Positions 1 through 8,741 are shown, numbered from the stretch's first letter. The stretch: 64,000 nucleotides of DNA from AP-15 sp963738185 (GCA_963738185.1 CAVTVA010000003.1:310001-374000), one strand, 5' to 3'. A program made the numbers and translations. The notes: generated from the letters alone by a model not told the origin.

Positions 1-485
1 TCGCCTGACTTGCCGCCTGATTTCTTCAACAGGCGCAGATCGGTCACGGTCATGCCGCGATCGACCGCCTTGCACATGTCGTAGATCGTCAAGGCTGCGA
101 TGCTCGCCGCCGTCAGCGCCTCCATCTCGACCCCGGTGCGCCCGTGCAGCCGGCAAGTCGCGGTGATCTCGACGGCGCTCTGTGCGGGCGCGCAGGCGAG
201 TTCGACCTCGACCGAGGTCAACGCCAGCGGGTGACACAGCGGGATCAGTTCGGCGGTGCGCTTTGCCGCCATGATGCCGGCGAGGCGTGCCACCGCCAGC
301 ACATCGCCCTTGGCGACATCGCCGGCGCGGATGCGCTCGAGCGTTTCGGGGCGCATGACCACCCGCGCGCCGGCGATCGCCACCCGTTCGGTCTCGTCTT
401 TCGCCGAGACATCGACCATGCGCGCGCGGCCCTGTGCGTCGAGATGAGTGAATTCGGGCAGCCGCAGCAGGTGACGCGTCGCCAT
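1..485 (-). CDS. moaC: Cyclic pyranopterin monophosphate synthase MoaC (3' end cut by window)
   Basis: This enzyme makes cyclic pyranopterin monophosphate, the first intermediate of molybdenum cofactor synthesis, from the MoaA product. The visible part contains the family hallmarks MVDVSAK near the N-terminus, LCHPL in the middle, and the GRTGVEMEALTAAS and YDMCKAVDRGM blocks. The C-terminus lies beyond the window edge. The ATG at 485 is the first plausible internal start, but it is codon 255 of an open frame that begins as trpC, and no stop separates the two. No clear ribosome binding site precedes this ATG. MoaC is therefore either the C-terminal half of a TrpC-MoaC fusion or made by internal initiation. 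Identity is certain; start and protein boundary are not. Confidence 0.9.
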   Translation of the reverse strand, partial: MATRHLLRLPEFTHLDAQGRARMVDVSAKDETERVAIAGARVVMRPETLERIRAGDVAKGDVLAVARLAGIMAAKRTAELIPLCHPLALTSVEVELACAPAQSAVEITATCRLHGRTGVEMEALTAASIAALTIYDMCKAVDRGMTVTDLRLLKKSGGKSG

Positions 486-1247
486 CGCAACATCGGGGGC
501 GCGCATCAGGGTCTCGCCGATCAAAAAGCACCGGGCGCCGGCCTTGGCGAGGCGATCGAGGTCCTCCGGGCGGCGAATCCCGCTTTCGGCAACGACGATC
601 CGGTCCGACGGGACCAACCGCGCCAGTTGCTCCGTTACCTTAAGATCGACTGACAAAGTCTTGAGATTACGGTTGTTGATGCCGATCAGCCGCGCTCCAA
701 TGCGCAGCGCGCGATCAAGCTCGTCGCAATCATGGATTTCGGCCAGCACGTCGAGACCGAATTCGCGCGCCGCCGCCGCCAGCTCCCCCGCCGCCGCATC
801 CGACAAGACCGCCATGATCAGCAGCACGCAATCGGCGCCGATCGCGCGGCTTTCGAGCACCTGATACGGGTCGAGGATGAAATCCTTGCGCAGCACCGGC
901 AATCCCACAGCCGCGCGCGCGGCCCGCAGATCGTCGTCGCGGCCCTGGAAATGAGGGGTATCGGTCAGCACCGACAGGCAGCTGGCCCCGCCTGCCTGAT
1001 AGGCGCGGGCCAGCGCCGCCGGATCAAAATCGGCGCGGATCAGCCCGGCGCTCGGCGAGGCCTTTTTGATCTCGGCGATCAGACCCGGGCGGCCCTCGGC
1101 CAGATGCCGCTCCAAGGCCCCCGCGAACCGGCGCACCGGCGGCGCCGCAGCGAGGCCGGCGAGGAGCGCCGCCTCCGACACCGCCGCCTTGGCGCCGGCG
1201 ACATGGGTGCGCTTGTCGGCGCAGATGCGTTCGAGCACGTCGCTCAT
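486..1247 (-). CDS. trpC: Indole-3-glycerol phosphate synthase TrpC (reads in frame into MoaC)
   Basis: This enzyme closes the ring of carboxyphenylamino-deoxyribulose phosphate to indole-3-glycerol phosphate in tryptophan synthesis. It is a TIM barrel with the expected motifs: IAEIKKASPS (catalytic Lys), VLRKDFI, ALIGINNRNL-like strand and VAESGI. The natural C-terminus would be at about ATRHLL, residue 260, but the frame has no stop there and continues straight into MoaC. The start ATG overlaps the trpD stop as ATGA (1244-1247), which indicates translational coupling. Gene order trpD-trpC-moaC is usual for alphaproteobacteria; the absence of a stop between the last two is not. Confidence 0.94.
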
Positions 1248-2284
1248 TGGACGGTCTCCGCAGTGTCGGCCGGGGCATTGGTGCGGGTGACGAGCTCGGC
1301 GAGGACGCCGCCGGCTGCACCCAAATCGATCGAGCGCGCAGCCAGCTCGACCCCGTCGGCAAGGCTCGCGGCCCGGCCGGCGATCAACAGCGCGGCGCCG
1401 CTGTTCAGCAGCACGACGTCGCGCAGCGGCCCGCCGATCCCAGCAAGCAGCCCGCGCATCAGCCGCGCATTGTGGGCCGGCTCGCCGCCGCGCAGATCTT
1501 CGAGCCGCGCCGCCGGCAGCCCGGCGTCCTGCGCCATAACCTCGAAGGTTTCGACCCGGCCGCCCTCGAGCGCGGCGACCGTGGTCGGGCCGGCGGTGGT
1601 CAGCTCGTCGAGCCCGTCGCCATGGACGACCCAGGCGCGCTCGCCGCCGAGCCGACCCAGCACCTCGGCCATCGGGCGCACCCATTCGGGCGCGAACACG
1701 CCGACCAGCTGAAGGCGCGCATGGGCCGGGTTCGACAGCGGGCCCAACAGGTTGAAGATCGTCCGCGTCCCCAGCTCGACGCGGGTCGGCGCCACATGGC
1801 GGGTGGCGCTGTGGTGGCGCGGCGCCATCAAAAAACCGATGCCGATTTCCCACAGGCACGCGCGCACCAGCGAAAGATCGGCCTCGATGTTGACGCCGAG
1901 CGCGGTCAGCACATCGGCCGAGCCCGATTTCGAGGACAGCGCGCGGTTGCCGTGCTTGGCGACCGGCACGCCGCAGCCGGCGACGACCAAGGCGCTCGCG
2001 GTCGAGATGTTGAAGCTGCCCGAGGCATCGCCGCCGGTGCCGCAGGTGTCGATGGCCCCCGGCGGGGCGTCGAGGGCCACCGCTTTCGCCCGCATGGTCC
2101 GCGCTGCGCCGGCGATCTCATCGACGGTCTCGCCGCGCACCCTGAGCGCCATCAGAAAAGCGCCCATCTGCGATGGCGTGGCGTCGCCGCTCATAATGAT
2201 GTCGAACGCCGCCTCGGCCTCGCTTTCGCTCAAGCTGCGGCCCTGCGCGACCAGCGCCAGCAGCGCCTTAAAATCGCCGGTCAT
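1244..2284 (-). CDS. trpD: Anthranilate phosphoribosyltransferase TrpD
   Basis: This enzyme transfers phosphoribose from PRPP to anthranilate, the second step of the tryptophan branch. The 346-residue protein has the family's signatures: DTCGTGGDASGSFNIST for PRPP binding, the KHGNRALSSKSGSAD loop and NLLGPLSNP. The open frame extends further upstream, but the ATG at 2284 gives the normal family length and the usual start just before the alpha-helical N-terminal domain. It is the first gene of the minus-strand trpD-trpC-moaC unit. The trpG gene that usually precedes trpD is absent here, because the glutaminase is fused to TrpE at 3443-5600 on the other strand. Confidence 0.95.
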   Translation of the reverse strand: MTGDFKALLALVAQGRSLSESEAEAAFDIIMSGDATPSQMGAFLMALRVRGETVDEIAGAARTMRAKAVALDAPPGAIDTCGTGGDASGSFNISTASALVVAGCGVPVAKHGNRALSSKSGSADVLTALGVNIEADLSLVRACLWEIGIGFLMAPRHHSATRHVAPTRVELGTRTIFNLLGPLSNPAHARLQLVGVFAPEWVRPMAEVLGRLGGERAWVVHGDGLDELTTAGPTTVAALEGGRVETFEVMAQDAGLPAARLEDLRGGEPAHNARLMRGLLAGIGGPLRDVVLLNSGAALLIAGRAASLADGVELAARSIDLGAAGGVLAELVTRTNAPADTAETVQ

Positions 2285-2445
2285 CCGGTGCGTTCCCAAC
2301 GATTGATCGACAGCATCCGCGGCGCCTGTCCGAGCCAGGATGGGGTTATACCAGCCTCGCCCGCCGATCGGAAACGATGCGCTCGCGGCATCGGGGCGAG
2401 AAGGGGGGAGCCGGAAAGCGGCGCAGAGGCGCTGCGGCAGGCTGG

Positions 2446-2482
2446 TTGACATCATAGCATCAATCTCTTTATGGGTTGATGC
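2446..2482 (+). promoter_or_regulatory. Promoter and inverted-repeat operator of the first toxin-antitoxin pair
   Basis: A TTGACA box at 2446-2451 is followed after 16 bases by TTTATG (2468-2473). An inverted repeat, GCATCAA at 2457-2463 and TTGATGC at 2476-2482, straddles the -10 region and ends at the base before the start codon. This layout suits autorepression by the antitoxin or the toxin-antitoxin complex. The predicted transcript start falls only a few bases before the ATG, and no ribosome binding site is visible, so the mRNA may be almost leaderless. This is inference from sequence alone. Confidence 0.5.
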
Positions 2483-2731
2483 ATGAGAACCACCCTGACG
2501 ATTGAGGACGACGTGGCCGCCGTGCTCGAGCGGTTGCGCAAAACGCGCCATGTAGGTCTTAAGGCGGTCGTCAACGAAGCGTTGCGCCGCGGCCTGCAAG
2601 AGATGACTCGTCAGGCGAAGCGGCGGGAGCCTTTTCGCACCCGATCGCTCGATCTCGGGCGGGTGCTGGTCGGCAGCATCGATAATGTCGCCGAGACGCT
2701 GGCCGTCGCCGAGGGTGAGGCATTCCATTGA
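2483..2731 (+). CDS. VapB-like antitoxin (ribbon-helix-helix type)
   Basis: The 82-residue protein begins MRTTLTIEDDVAAVLERLRK and continues with KAVVNEALRRGL, the layout of a ribbon-helix-helix DNA-binding antitoxin: an N-terminal strand and two helices, followed by a charged tail that would wrap the toxin. The next gene encodes a PIN-domain protein and starts within the stop codon of this one (TTGA at 2728-2731), so the two are translationally coupled. An inverted repeat ending at the start codon is the likely autoregulatory operator. The assignment to type II toxin-antitoxin antitoxins is strong; the exact subfamily was not checked. Confidence 0.8.
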   Translation: MRTTLTIEDDVAAVLERLRKTRHVGLKAVVNEALRRGLQEMTRQAKRREPFRTRSLDLGRVLVGSIDNVAETLAVAEGEAFH

Positions 2732-3159
2732 TTCTGCTCGACGCCAACATCCTGGTCTATGCGAGCGTCGGTTCATTGCCTCAACATCGGATCGCCCGCG
2801 ACTGGCTCGATCAGCGATTGAGCGGCGTGCCTCGCGTCGGATTTCCCTGGGCCAGCCTGCTCGGGTTCCTGCGGCTCGTCACCAACCCGCGGGTGTTCGA
2901 GCGACCCGAACCGATGACTGCCGCCTGGGAGCAGGTGTCAGCGTGGTTGGGTTGCGAAACCGCCTGGGTCCCGGAACCGACCGAGCGTCATGCCGAACTG
3001 CTCGGCGAATTGCTGGCTCTGCCCGGAGTTCATGGAAACCTGGTGCCCGACGCAGATCTGGCGGCGCTGGCGATCGAGCATGGGCTGACGCTGTGCTCCG
3101 CGGATGCGGATTTTGCTCGGTTTCCGGGGTTGTCTTTGCTGAACCCGCTCGCCGTGTGA
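2728..3159 (+). CDS. vapC: PIN-domain toxin VapC
   Basis: This is a probable Mg-dependent endoribonuclease of the VapC type, 143 residues long. It starts with a TTG codon that overlaps the antitoxin stop. The acidic PIN residues are visible: LLDANILVYA near the N-terminus (first Asp), a Glu in the central helices, DADLAALAIEHG (third acidic site) and SADADFARFPGL (fourth). The target RNA cannot be predicted. The gene lies directly upstream of the trp leader region, separated by about 120 bases. Confidence 0.85.
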   Translation: MILLDANILVYASVGSLPQHRIARDWLDQRLSGVPRVGFPWASLLGFLRLVTNPRVFERPEPMTAAWEQVSAWLGCETAWVPEPTERHAELLGELLALPGVHGNLVPDADLAALAIEHGLTLCSADADFARFPGLSLLNPLAV

Positions 3160-3277
3160 GCGTCCGGCGAGGATCGGGTGGCGTGCCCTTGCACGGTCTG
3201 CGGCCGCGTGCCGCGGAGGGCGGGCGATCCGACCGGTGCGGCTTGCGGCGCCGCGGCCGAGGTGATAAGGTCAGCCG

Positions 3278-3322
3278 ATGATTCGTGTTCTGAGGTCTAC
3301 AGCTTGGTGGTGGCCCGTCTGA
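3278..3322 (+). CDS. trpL: Trp operon leader peptide TrpL
   Basis: A 14-codon frame, MIRVLRSTAWWWPV, is preceded by a purine-rich ribosome binding site (AAGG at 3267-3270). It carries three consecutive Trp codons, TGG TGG TGG, at 3305-3313. These codons lie at the start of a set of mutually exclusive RNA stems, described in the next entry, and the trpE(G) gene follows. This is the classic design for ribosome-mediated attenuation: the ribosome stalls at the Trp codons when charged tRNA-Trp is scarce. Confidence 0.9.
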   Translation: MIRVLRSTAWWWPV

Positions 3323-3386
3323 GGCGGGCGGCCGTCGTTTGACGTTTCCGAGAAAGGCCGCTTCGGAGTTCCGGGCGGCCTTTGCA
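3313..3386 (+). terminator. trp attenuator: alternative RNA stems and terminator
   Basis: Three alternative pairings can be read directly. Stem 1:2 pairs GCCCG (3313-3317) with CGGGC (3325-3329). Stem 2:3 (antiterminator) pairs GCGGCC (3328-3333) with GGCCGC (3356-3361). Stem 3:4 (terminator) pairs AAAGGCCGC (3353-3361) with GCGGCCTTT (3375-3383), a perfect 9-bp stem. A short T run ends the hairpin, but no longer U tract follows, so termination may be leaky. Stalling on the WWW codons would free segment 2 to pair with segment 3 and allow transcription into trpE(G). Confidence 0.88.
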
Positions 3387-3442
3387 ACTTGAAAGCGAAC
3401 CTGCCCGATCTTCCGAAGCGGCTCTGCCGCAGAGGAGATCCT

Positions 3443-5600
3443 ATGCAGCTCACCAGCTACACCACCCGGGGCGGCGTCGGCGTCAGACGCGAGACCAGCG
3501 AGCGCCGCTATCAGCCGGCCGACAACGCGCTGGCCCAAGCGCTCGACCAGCATCGCGGTGTGCTGTTTTCGTCGAGCTTCGAGTTTCCCGGCCGCTACAC
3601 CCGTTGGGACATGGGGTTTGTCGACCCGCCGCTGGCTTTCAGCGCATGCGGGCGCAGCTTTTCGATCGACGCCTTGAACGCGCGCGGCCGGGTATTGCTG
3701 CCGGCGATCGCCGCGAGCCTGGTTCGACAATCGGCGATCCGCCTCGACAAGGATGGCGAAACTCGCCTGAGCGGCGACATCGCCGAAAGCAACGAGCGGT
3801 TTCCGGAAGAATTGCGCAGCCGTCAGCCCTCGGTGTTTACGGTGCTTCGTGCGCTCGGCGATCTGTTCGCCAGCCCCGAGGACCAGCATCTGGGGCTCTA
3901 TGGCGCGTTTGGCTACGATCTTGTCTTTCAATTCGAGCCGATGCGGCTGAGCCTGCCACGCGCCGCCGACCAGCGCGACCTGGTGCTCTATCTGCCGGAC
4001 GAGATCCTGGTCGTCGACCATATGCGGCAGAGTGCTGCGACCCATCTCTATGATTTCGAATTCGGCGGAGCCTCGACCGCAGGGCTGCCGCGCGAGACGC
4101 CAGCCGCCCGGTACCATCCCGAGCGCGCGCCGCCGGTCGATCCGAGCGAAAGCGACCACGGCCCGGGGGAATATGCCGCCCTGGTCGAGCGCGCCAAAGC
4201 GGTCGTTTGTCCGCGGCGACCTGTTCGAGGTCGTTCCCGGCCAGCTGTTCGCCGCTCGCTGCCCGGACCCGCCGAGCCTCGTCTTTCAGCGGCTGCGCCA
4301 AGCCAACCCGGCGCCCTATGGCGCGCTGATCAATCTGGGCGAGGGCGAGTTTCTGGTGTCGGCCTCGCCCGAGATGTTTGTCCGGGTCGAAGGGCGGCGG
4401 ATCGAGACGTGCCCGATCAGCGGCACGATCGCGCGCGGCCGCGACCCGGTCGAAGATGCCGAGCGCATCCGCGAATTGCTGAACTCGACCAAGGACGAGA
4501 GCGAGTTGACGATGTGCACCGATGTCGACCGCAACGACAAGTCGCGGGTGTCGGTGCCGGGCAGCGTGCGGGTGATCGGCCGCCGCCAGATCGAGCTTTA
4601 TTCGCGGCTGATCCACACCGTTGACCATGTCGAGGGCGAATTGCGGCCCGAATTCGATGCGCTCGACGGGTTTCTGAGCCATGCCTGGGCGGTGACCGTG
4701 ACCGGCGCGCCGAAATTGTGGGCGATTCGCTTTATCGAGCGGCACGAGCGCTCGGCGCGGCGCTGGTACGGCGGCGCCATCGGGCGCCTCACCTTTGACG
4801 GCAACATGAACACCGGGCTGACTCTGCGCACGATCCGCATGAAGGACGGGGTCGGCGAGGTCCGGGCCGGCGCCACTTTGCTCTACGACAGCGACCCCGA
4901 GGCCGAGGAGGCCGAATGCCGGCTGAAGGCGTCGGCGATGTTCGCCGCGATCCGCGGCAAGACGGCGGCCGCGTCGGGCAGCCGCGCCATGATCGGGGAG
5001 GGGGCCGGACGCGGCGCGCGGGTGCTGCTGGTCGACCACGAGGACTCGTTTGTCCACACCTTGGCGAATTATATCCGCACCACCGGCGCCGAGGTCGCAA
5101 CCATGCGCCCCGATTTGGCGCGCGCCGAATTGCGCCGGGGCGAGACGCCCGATCTCGTCGTGCTGTCGCCAGGGCCGGGGCGGCCCGACGATTTCGCGAT
5201 GGCCGAGACGATCGATTTATTGGTCCGGCGTCGCCTGCCGGTGTTTGGCGTCTGTCTCGGCCTGCAGGGCATCGTCGAATATTTCGGCGGCGCGCTCGAT
5301 GTGCTGGGTGTGCCGCATCACGGCAAGCCGTCGCTGGTCCGGGTGCTGGGCGGCAGATTGCTGCGCGGCTTGCCGCCCGAGTTCACGATCGGCCGCTATC
5401 ACTCGCTGCACGCCCGCCGCAGCACCTTGCCGGCGGCGCTGATGGTCACCGCGGAAACGGCGGATGGGGTGGTGATGGCGATCGAGCACGCCGAGCTGCC
5501 GGTCGCCGCGGTCCAGTTCCACCCCGAATCGGTGATGACCCTGCGCGACGAGGTCGGCATGCCGATTATCGCCGCGGTGCTTCGCTCGCTCGAGGCGTGA
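3443..5600 (+). CDS. trpE(G): Fused anthranilate synthase TrpE(G), frame broken near 4201
   Basis: This protein converts chorismate and glutamine to anthranilate. The synthase half (about residues 1-515) and the glutaminase half are one polypeptide of about 718 residues, as in rhizobial and Azospirillum TrpE(G). TrpE motifs are DLFEVVPGQ, SASPEMFVR, CPISGTIARG, DVDRNDKSRV and GAIGRLTFDG. TrpG motifs are LSPGPGRP, GVCLGLQ (nucleophile Cys) and QFHPESVM. The start ATG at 3443 has a good AGAGGAGA site. An extra base near 4201-4202 shifts the frame between ERAKA and SFVRGDLFEVV; both sides are fully conserved, so it is probably a sequence error or a very recent mutation. Expression is controlled by the trpL attenuator. 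Confidence 0.92.
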
Positions 5601-5610
5601 GCCGCTGGCG

Positions 5611-5925
5611 ATGTCCTGGATCTATCTGCTGATCGCCGGGTTGTTCGAGGTCGGCTGGGCGATCGGGCTCAAATACACCGAGGGCTTTACCCGTCCGGTT
5701 CCGGTGGTTCTGACCCTCGTCAGCATGGCGGCCAGCCTGGGCCTCCTCGGCCTCGCGCTGAAGACATTGCCGATCGGCACCGCCTACGCGGTGTGGACCG
5801 GGATTGGCACGGCCGGAACCGCGATCCTGGGGATCTACCTGTTGGGCGAGTCGGCAGCGGCGCTGCGGCTGGCCTGCATCGGGTTGATCCTGGCCGGGAT
5901 CGTCGGTCTGAAGCTGGTCGCGTGA
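5611..5925 (+). CDS. sugE: SugE/Gdx-type small multidrug resistance transporter
   Basis: This 104-residue protein has four predicted membrane helices and the SMR layout: WIYLLIAGLFEVGWAIGLKY with the essential Glu in helix 1, and TAYAVWTGIGTAGTAILG in helix 3. The GLFEVGWAIGLKY form is that of the SugE/Gdx branch, whose characterised members export guanidinium with proton exchange. It begins 10 bases after the trpE(G) stop and so is probably cotranscribed with it, an unexpected partner. I see no guanidine riboswitch upstream. Confidence 0.88.
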   Translation: MSWIYLLIAGLFEVGWAIGLKYTEGFTRPVPVVLTLVSMAASLGLLGLALKTLPIGTAYAVWTGIGTAGTAILGIYLLGESAAALRLACIGLILAGIVGLKLVA

Positions 5926-5944
5926 ACCCAGCGCAACCAATGGC

Positions 5945-7823
5945 TCAGAACAGCCGGTCGAGGGTGTCGTGCTGGATTGCGACCGGGAAGCGGCTGCGTA
6001 GAGCCTGGGTCAGCTCTTCGCCGAGGTCGGCCTGCAGCCCGGCGTCGATTTGGCGCGACAGCTCGGCGGTGGCGGCTTTCCCGGTGGTCGGGGGCTCCTG
6101 CATCGCGGTCAGCTGAGCGACGTAGGCCGCGTCGGCATCGGCGCCGGTAACGACGCTGCCGGGCTTCGCCGCAAAAAGCTTGCCGACCAGCACCGGCGGG
6201 ACACCCTCGCCGCCGGTCGATTGCCGCAGGAAGGGCTGCGAGGTCGTGGCCTTGAGTCCTTTTGTGGCGGCCAGCGTGGCAAGCGCGGTGCCCGGCTTGA
6301 CCGCGGCCGCCACTGCCTTCGCCTCTTTGGCGACCGCGTCCCGCCGCTGATCGGCTTGCCAGCCGGCGATCGCCTGGTTTTTGACTTCGGAGAGCGGCCG
6401 CACCGAGGGCGGCGCGATGTGTGTCAAATCCAGCACAAAGATCGCACCATCCGGGGTTTGCGTCACCCGCGTGGTGCGGTCCGCATCGGTCGCAAAGGCG
6501 AGCTTCAGCACGGTTGCCGGCGACACCGGCAGCGCCACCGGGTTGCCGCGGCGATCGCGGCCCTTCTCGTCGACCGCGGCGACGACGGTCTTGGTCAGCC
6601 CGAATTTGGCCGCCGCAGCACCGATGTCGGCGCCGCCGGCGATTGCGTCATCCACGTGGTTGGCGACGGTGTAAAGCCGGTCGACCGCTTCGTCATGGGC
6701 GATTTCGGCCTGCAACTTCGCCTTGGCCTGGTCAAAGCTCTGCGTCGTCGGCGGCTCGATCTTGACCACCCGCAGGATGTGCCAGCCGAGCGGCGACTGC
6801 ACCGGCGGGCTCGGCTTGTCGAGCGGCAAGCCAAAAGCCACTTTGGCCAGCTTTTCCGGCAGATCCTCGCGCTTCACCAGACCGAGATCGATGGTCCCAG
6901 CATCCTGCCCGGCGATCGTGGTGGCGACCTCGTTCCAATTTTTACCGGCGGCGAGTGCTGCTTCGGCGGCTTTGGCCTTGGCCGCGGAGGGCGTCAGGAT
7001 CTGTTGCACATCGCGGCGCTCCGGCAGCACGAACTCGGCCTGACGCTGCTCATAGGCGCTCCTCAGCCTGGCCTCGGGGACGTCGATTGTCTTGGCAAGC
7101 TCGGACGGGGTCAGGCTCGCCAGGGTGAACCCGCGATATTCGGGCGCACGGAACAGATCCTGGTGCGCGTCATAATATTTGGTCAGCTGCGCCTGGCTCG
7201 GCTGTCCGACATCGCGGGCATCGGAGTCGGGCAAGCGTCACGATCTCGGCAATGCGCTTTTCGTTGCGGAAACGATAGAGCCGGTCCGTGACCGAGGGCG
7301 GCGCCGCCGCGCCGTCGGTAACCGCCAGCAACAGGTCGTTGCGCGGGATCTCCTGTCGCAGGCGCGCCACGTACTGGGCTTCGGTCAAATGGTTGGCCGA
7401 CAATAGCCCATCGAATGCGGCGCGATCGAACACCCCGTTTGCGCCCCGGAAGATCGGGTCCCGGGTGATCGCGTTGCGGATCACGTCGTCCGAGACCTGG
7501 AGCTGCAGACGCGCCGCTTGCTGATCGACCAGGCTTTGATCGATCAGCTGGCGCAGCACCTCGTCGATGACGCCGTTCTTCTTCGCTTGTTGCAGGTCGA
7601 CGGCGCTGCCGGTCTGGGCGCTCAGCCGCTCGAGCGCCGGCTGCACTGCGGTTTGCAGGGCCTCGGCGTCGATGGTCTGGCCGCCGACCGTGGCGATCAC
7701 CGTATCGGGCGTGCGGTTGCGAAAAATGTCGCCGATGCCCCAAATCCCGAAAGTGACGATCAGGACGCCGAACAGGGCTTTGACGAACCAGGACCCCGCC
7801 TTGGAGCGGATTGCTTGCAGCAT
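5945..7823 (-). CDS. ppiD: Periplasmic folding factor PpiD/SurA-type peptidyl-prolyl isomerase, frame broken near 7231
   Basis: This is a membrane-anchored chaperone for newly exported proteins, about 625 residues. One N-terminal membrane helix (WFVKALFGVLIVTFGIWGIGDIF) is followed by a SurA-like N-terminal domain and then a parvulin domain (RRDVQQIL ... SPLGWHILRVVKI). An extra base near 7229-7235 splits the frame: EKRIAEIVTL is in one frame and PDSDARDVGQPSQAQL in the next, which join smoothly when one base is removed. Start ATG at 7823 follows the charged MLQAIRSKAGS leader. In related genomes ppiD is usually directly followed by trpE-trpG-trpD; here an opposite-strand block intervenes. 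It is divergent from tpiA. Confidence 0.88.
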
Positions 7824-7976
7824 GGAGGCAGCCGGCCTCTCCGTTGGGCATCCGGGCCGGTTGACCCGCCCGGATGCCGATGGGATCGTAGCGGCAGCGA
7901 TGATAGGGGCGCGCGGGCGGGGCCGCAACAGCGGCCGGGTCCCGGTCGGCGCCGATCGGGGGCAAGGGGAAGGCGG

Positions 7977-8723
7977 ATGGCCAATCGGACAAAGCTCGTC
8001 GCCGGCAACTGGAAGATGAACGGGCTGCGTGCCGACGGCCAGGCGCTGGCCGGCGAGCTGGCGCGGCGGATGCGGCAGGTGCCGGACGCCGAGGGGCTCT
8101 GCTGCGAGCTTTTGGTCTGTCCGCCGGCGACCCTGCTCGCGACGGTGCATGGGCTCATTGCCGGCAGCGGCATCGCCCTCGGCGGGCAGGATTGCCACGC
8201 CGCGCCCAAAGGGGCCTTTACCGGCGACCTCAGCGCCGAAATGCTGGCTGACGCCGGCTGCACTCACGTGATCCTTGGGCATTCCGAGCGCCGCCACGGC
8301 CACGGCGAGACCGATGCCGAGATCCGCGCCAAGATTGCCGCCGCGCACCGCGCCGGCCTCGCGCCGATCCTATGCGTCGGCGAAACCCGGCAACAGCGCG
8401 AAGCGGGCGAAGAGATCCCGGTGGTCAGCGCCCAGCTCGCGGGCTCGATCCCGGACGGGATCGACTATGATCGGCTGATCGTCGCCTACGAGCCGGTCTG
8501 GGCGATCGGCACCGGGCTCAGCGCCACCCTGGAGGACATCGCGGCGATGCACGCGGCGATTCGCGCCGACCTGGCGCCGGCCGCACGCATTCTCTACGGC
8601 GGCTCGGTCAACCCAGCCAACGCCGCCGCGATCCTCGCGCTGCCCGATGTCGACGGCGCGCTGGTCGGTGGCGCCAGCCTCGACGCCGAGGCATTTTGGG
8701 CAATCGCCCGCAGCTGCGGATGA
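7977..8723 (+). CDS. tpiA: Triose-phosphate isomerase
   Basis: This enzyme interconverts dihydroxyacetone phosphate and glyceraldehyde-3-phosphate in glycolysis. All catalytic motifs are present: GNWKMNG (Lys), ILGHSERR (His), AYEPVWAIGTG (Glu and the flexible loop) and YGGSVNPAN (phosphate binding). The 248-residue length is typical. The start ATG at 7977 has a GGGGAAGG site upstream; longer versions of the frame would only read into the ppiD promoter region. It is transcribed divergently from ppiD. Confidence 0.96.
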   Translation: MANRTKLVAGNWKMNGLRADGQALAGELARRMRQVPDAEGLCCELLVCPPATLLATVHGLIAGSGIALGGQDCHAAPKGAFTGDLSAEMLADAGCTHVILGHSERRHGHGETDAEIRAKIAAAHRAGLAPILCVGETRQQREAGEEIPVVSAQLAGSIPDGIDYDRLIVAYEPVWAIGTGLSATLEDIAAMHAAIRADLAPAARILYGGSVNPANAAAILALPDVDGALVGGASLDAEAFWAIARSCG

Positions 8724-8741
8724 CGCCCCCAACTCAAAATC

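Noticed and set aside
4190..4215. Programmed +1 frameshift in trpE(G)
   Set aside because: No slippery sequence, in-frame stop context or stimulatory structure is evident, and similar breaks occur in many unrelated genes of the window.
2879..5057. Long minus-strand open frames (2879-4159 and 3837-5057) opposite trpE(G)
   Set aside because: They are antisense to a protein with clear family motifs and are Arg/Ala/Gly-rich shadow frames, as expected in very GC-rich DNA.
6050..7291. A 413-codon plus-strand frame opposite ppiD
   Set aside because: No motif, and the minus strand encodes a recognisable PpiD with the expected membrane helix and parvulin domain.
5945..7823. Two separate genes for ppiD N- and C-terminal parts
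   Set aside because: The two frames join into one normal PpiD when one base is removed, and neither part has its own start signal.
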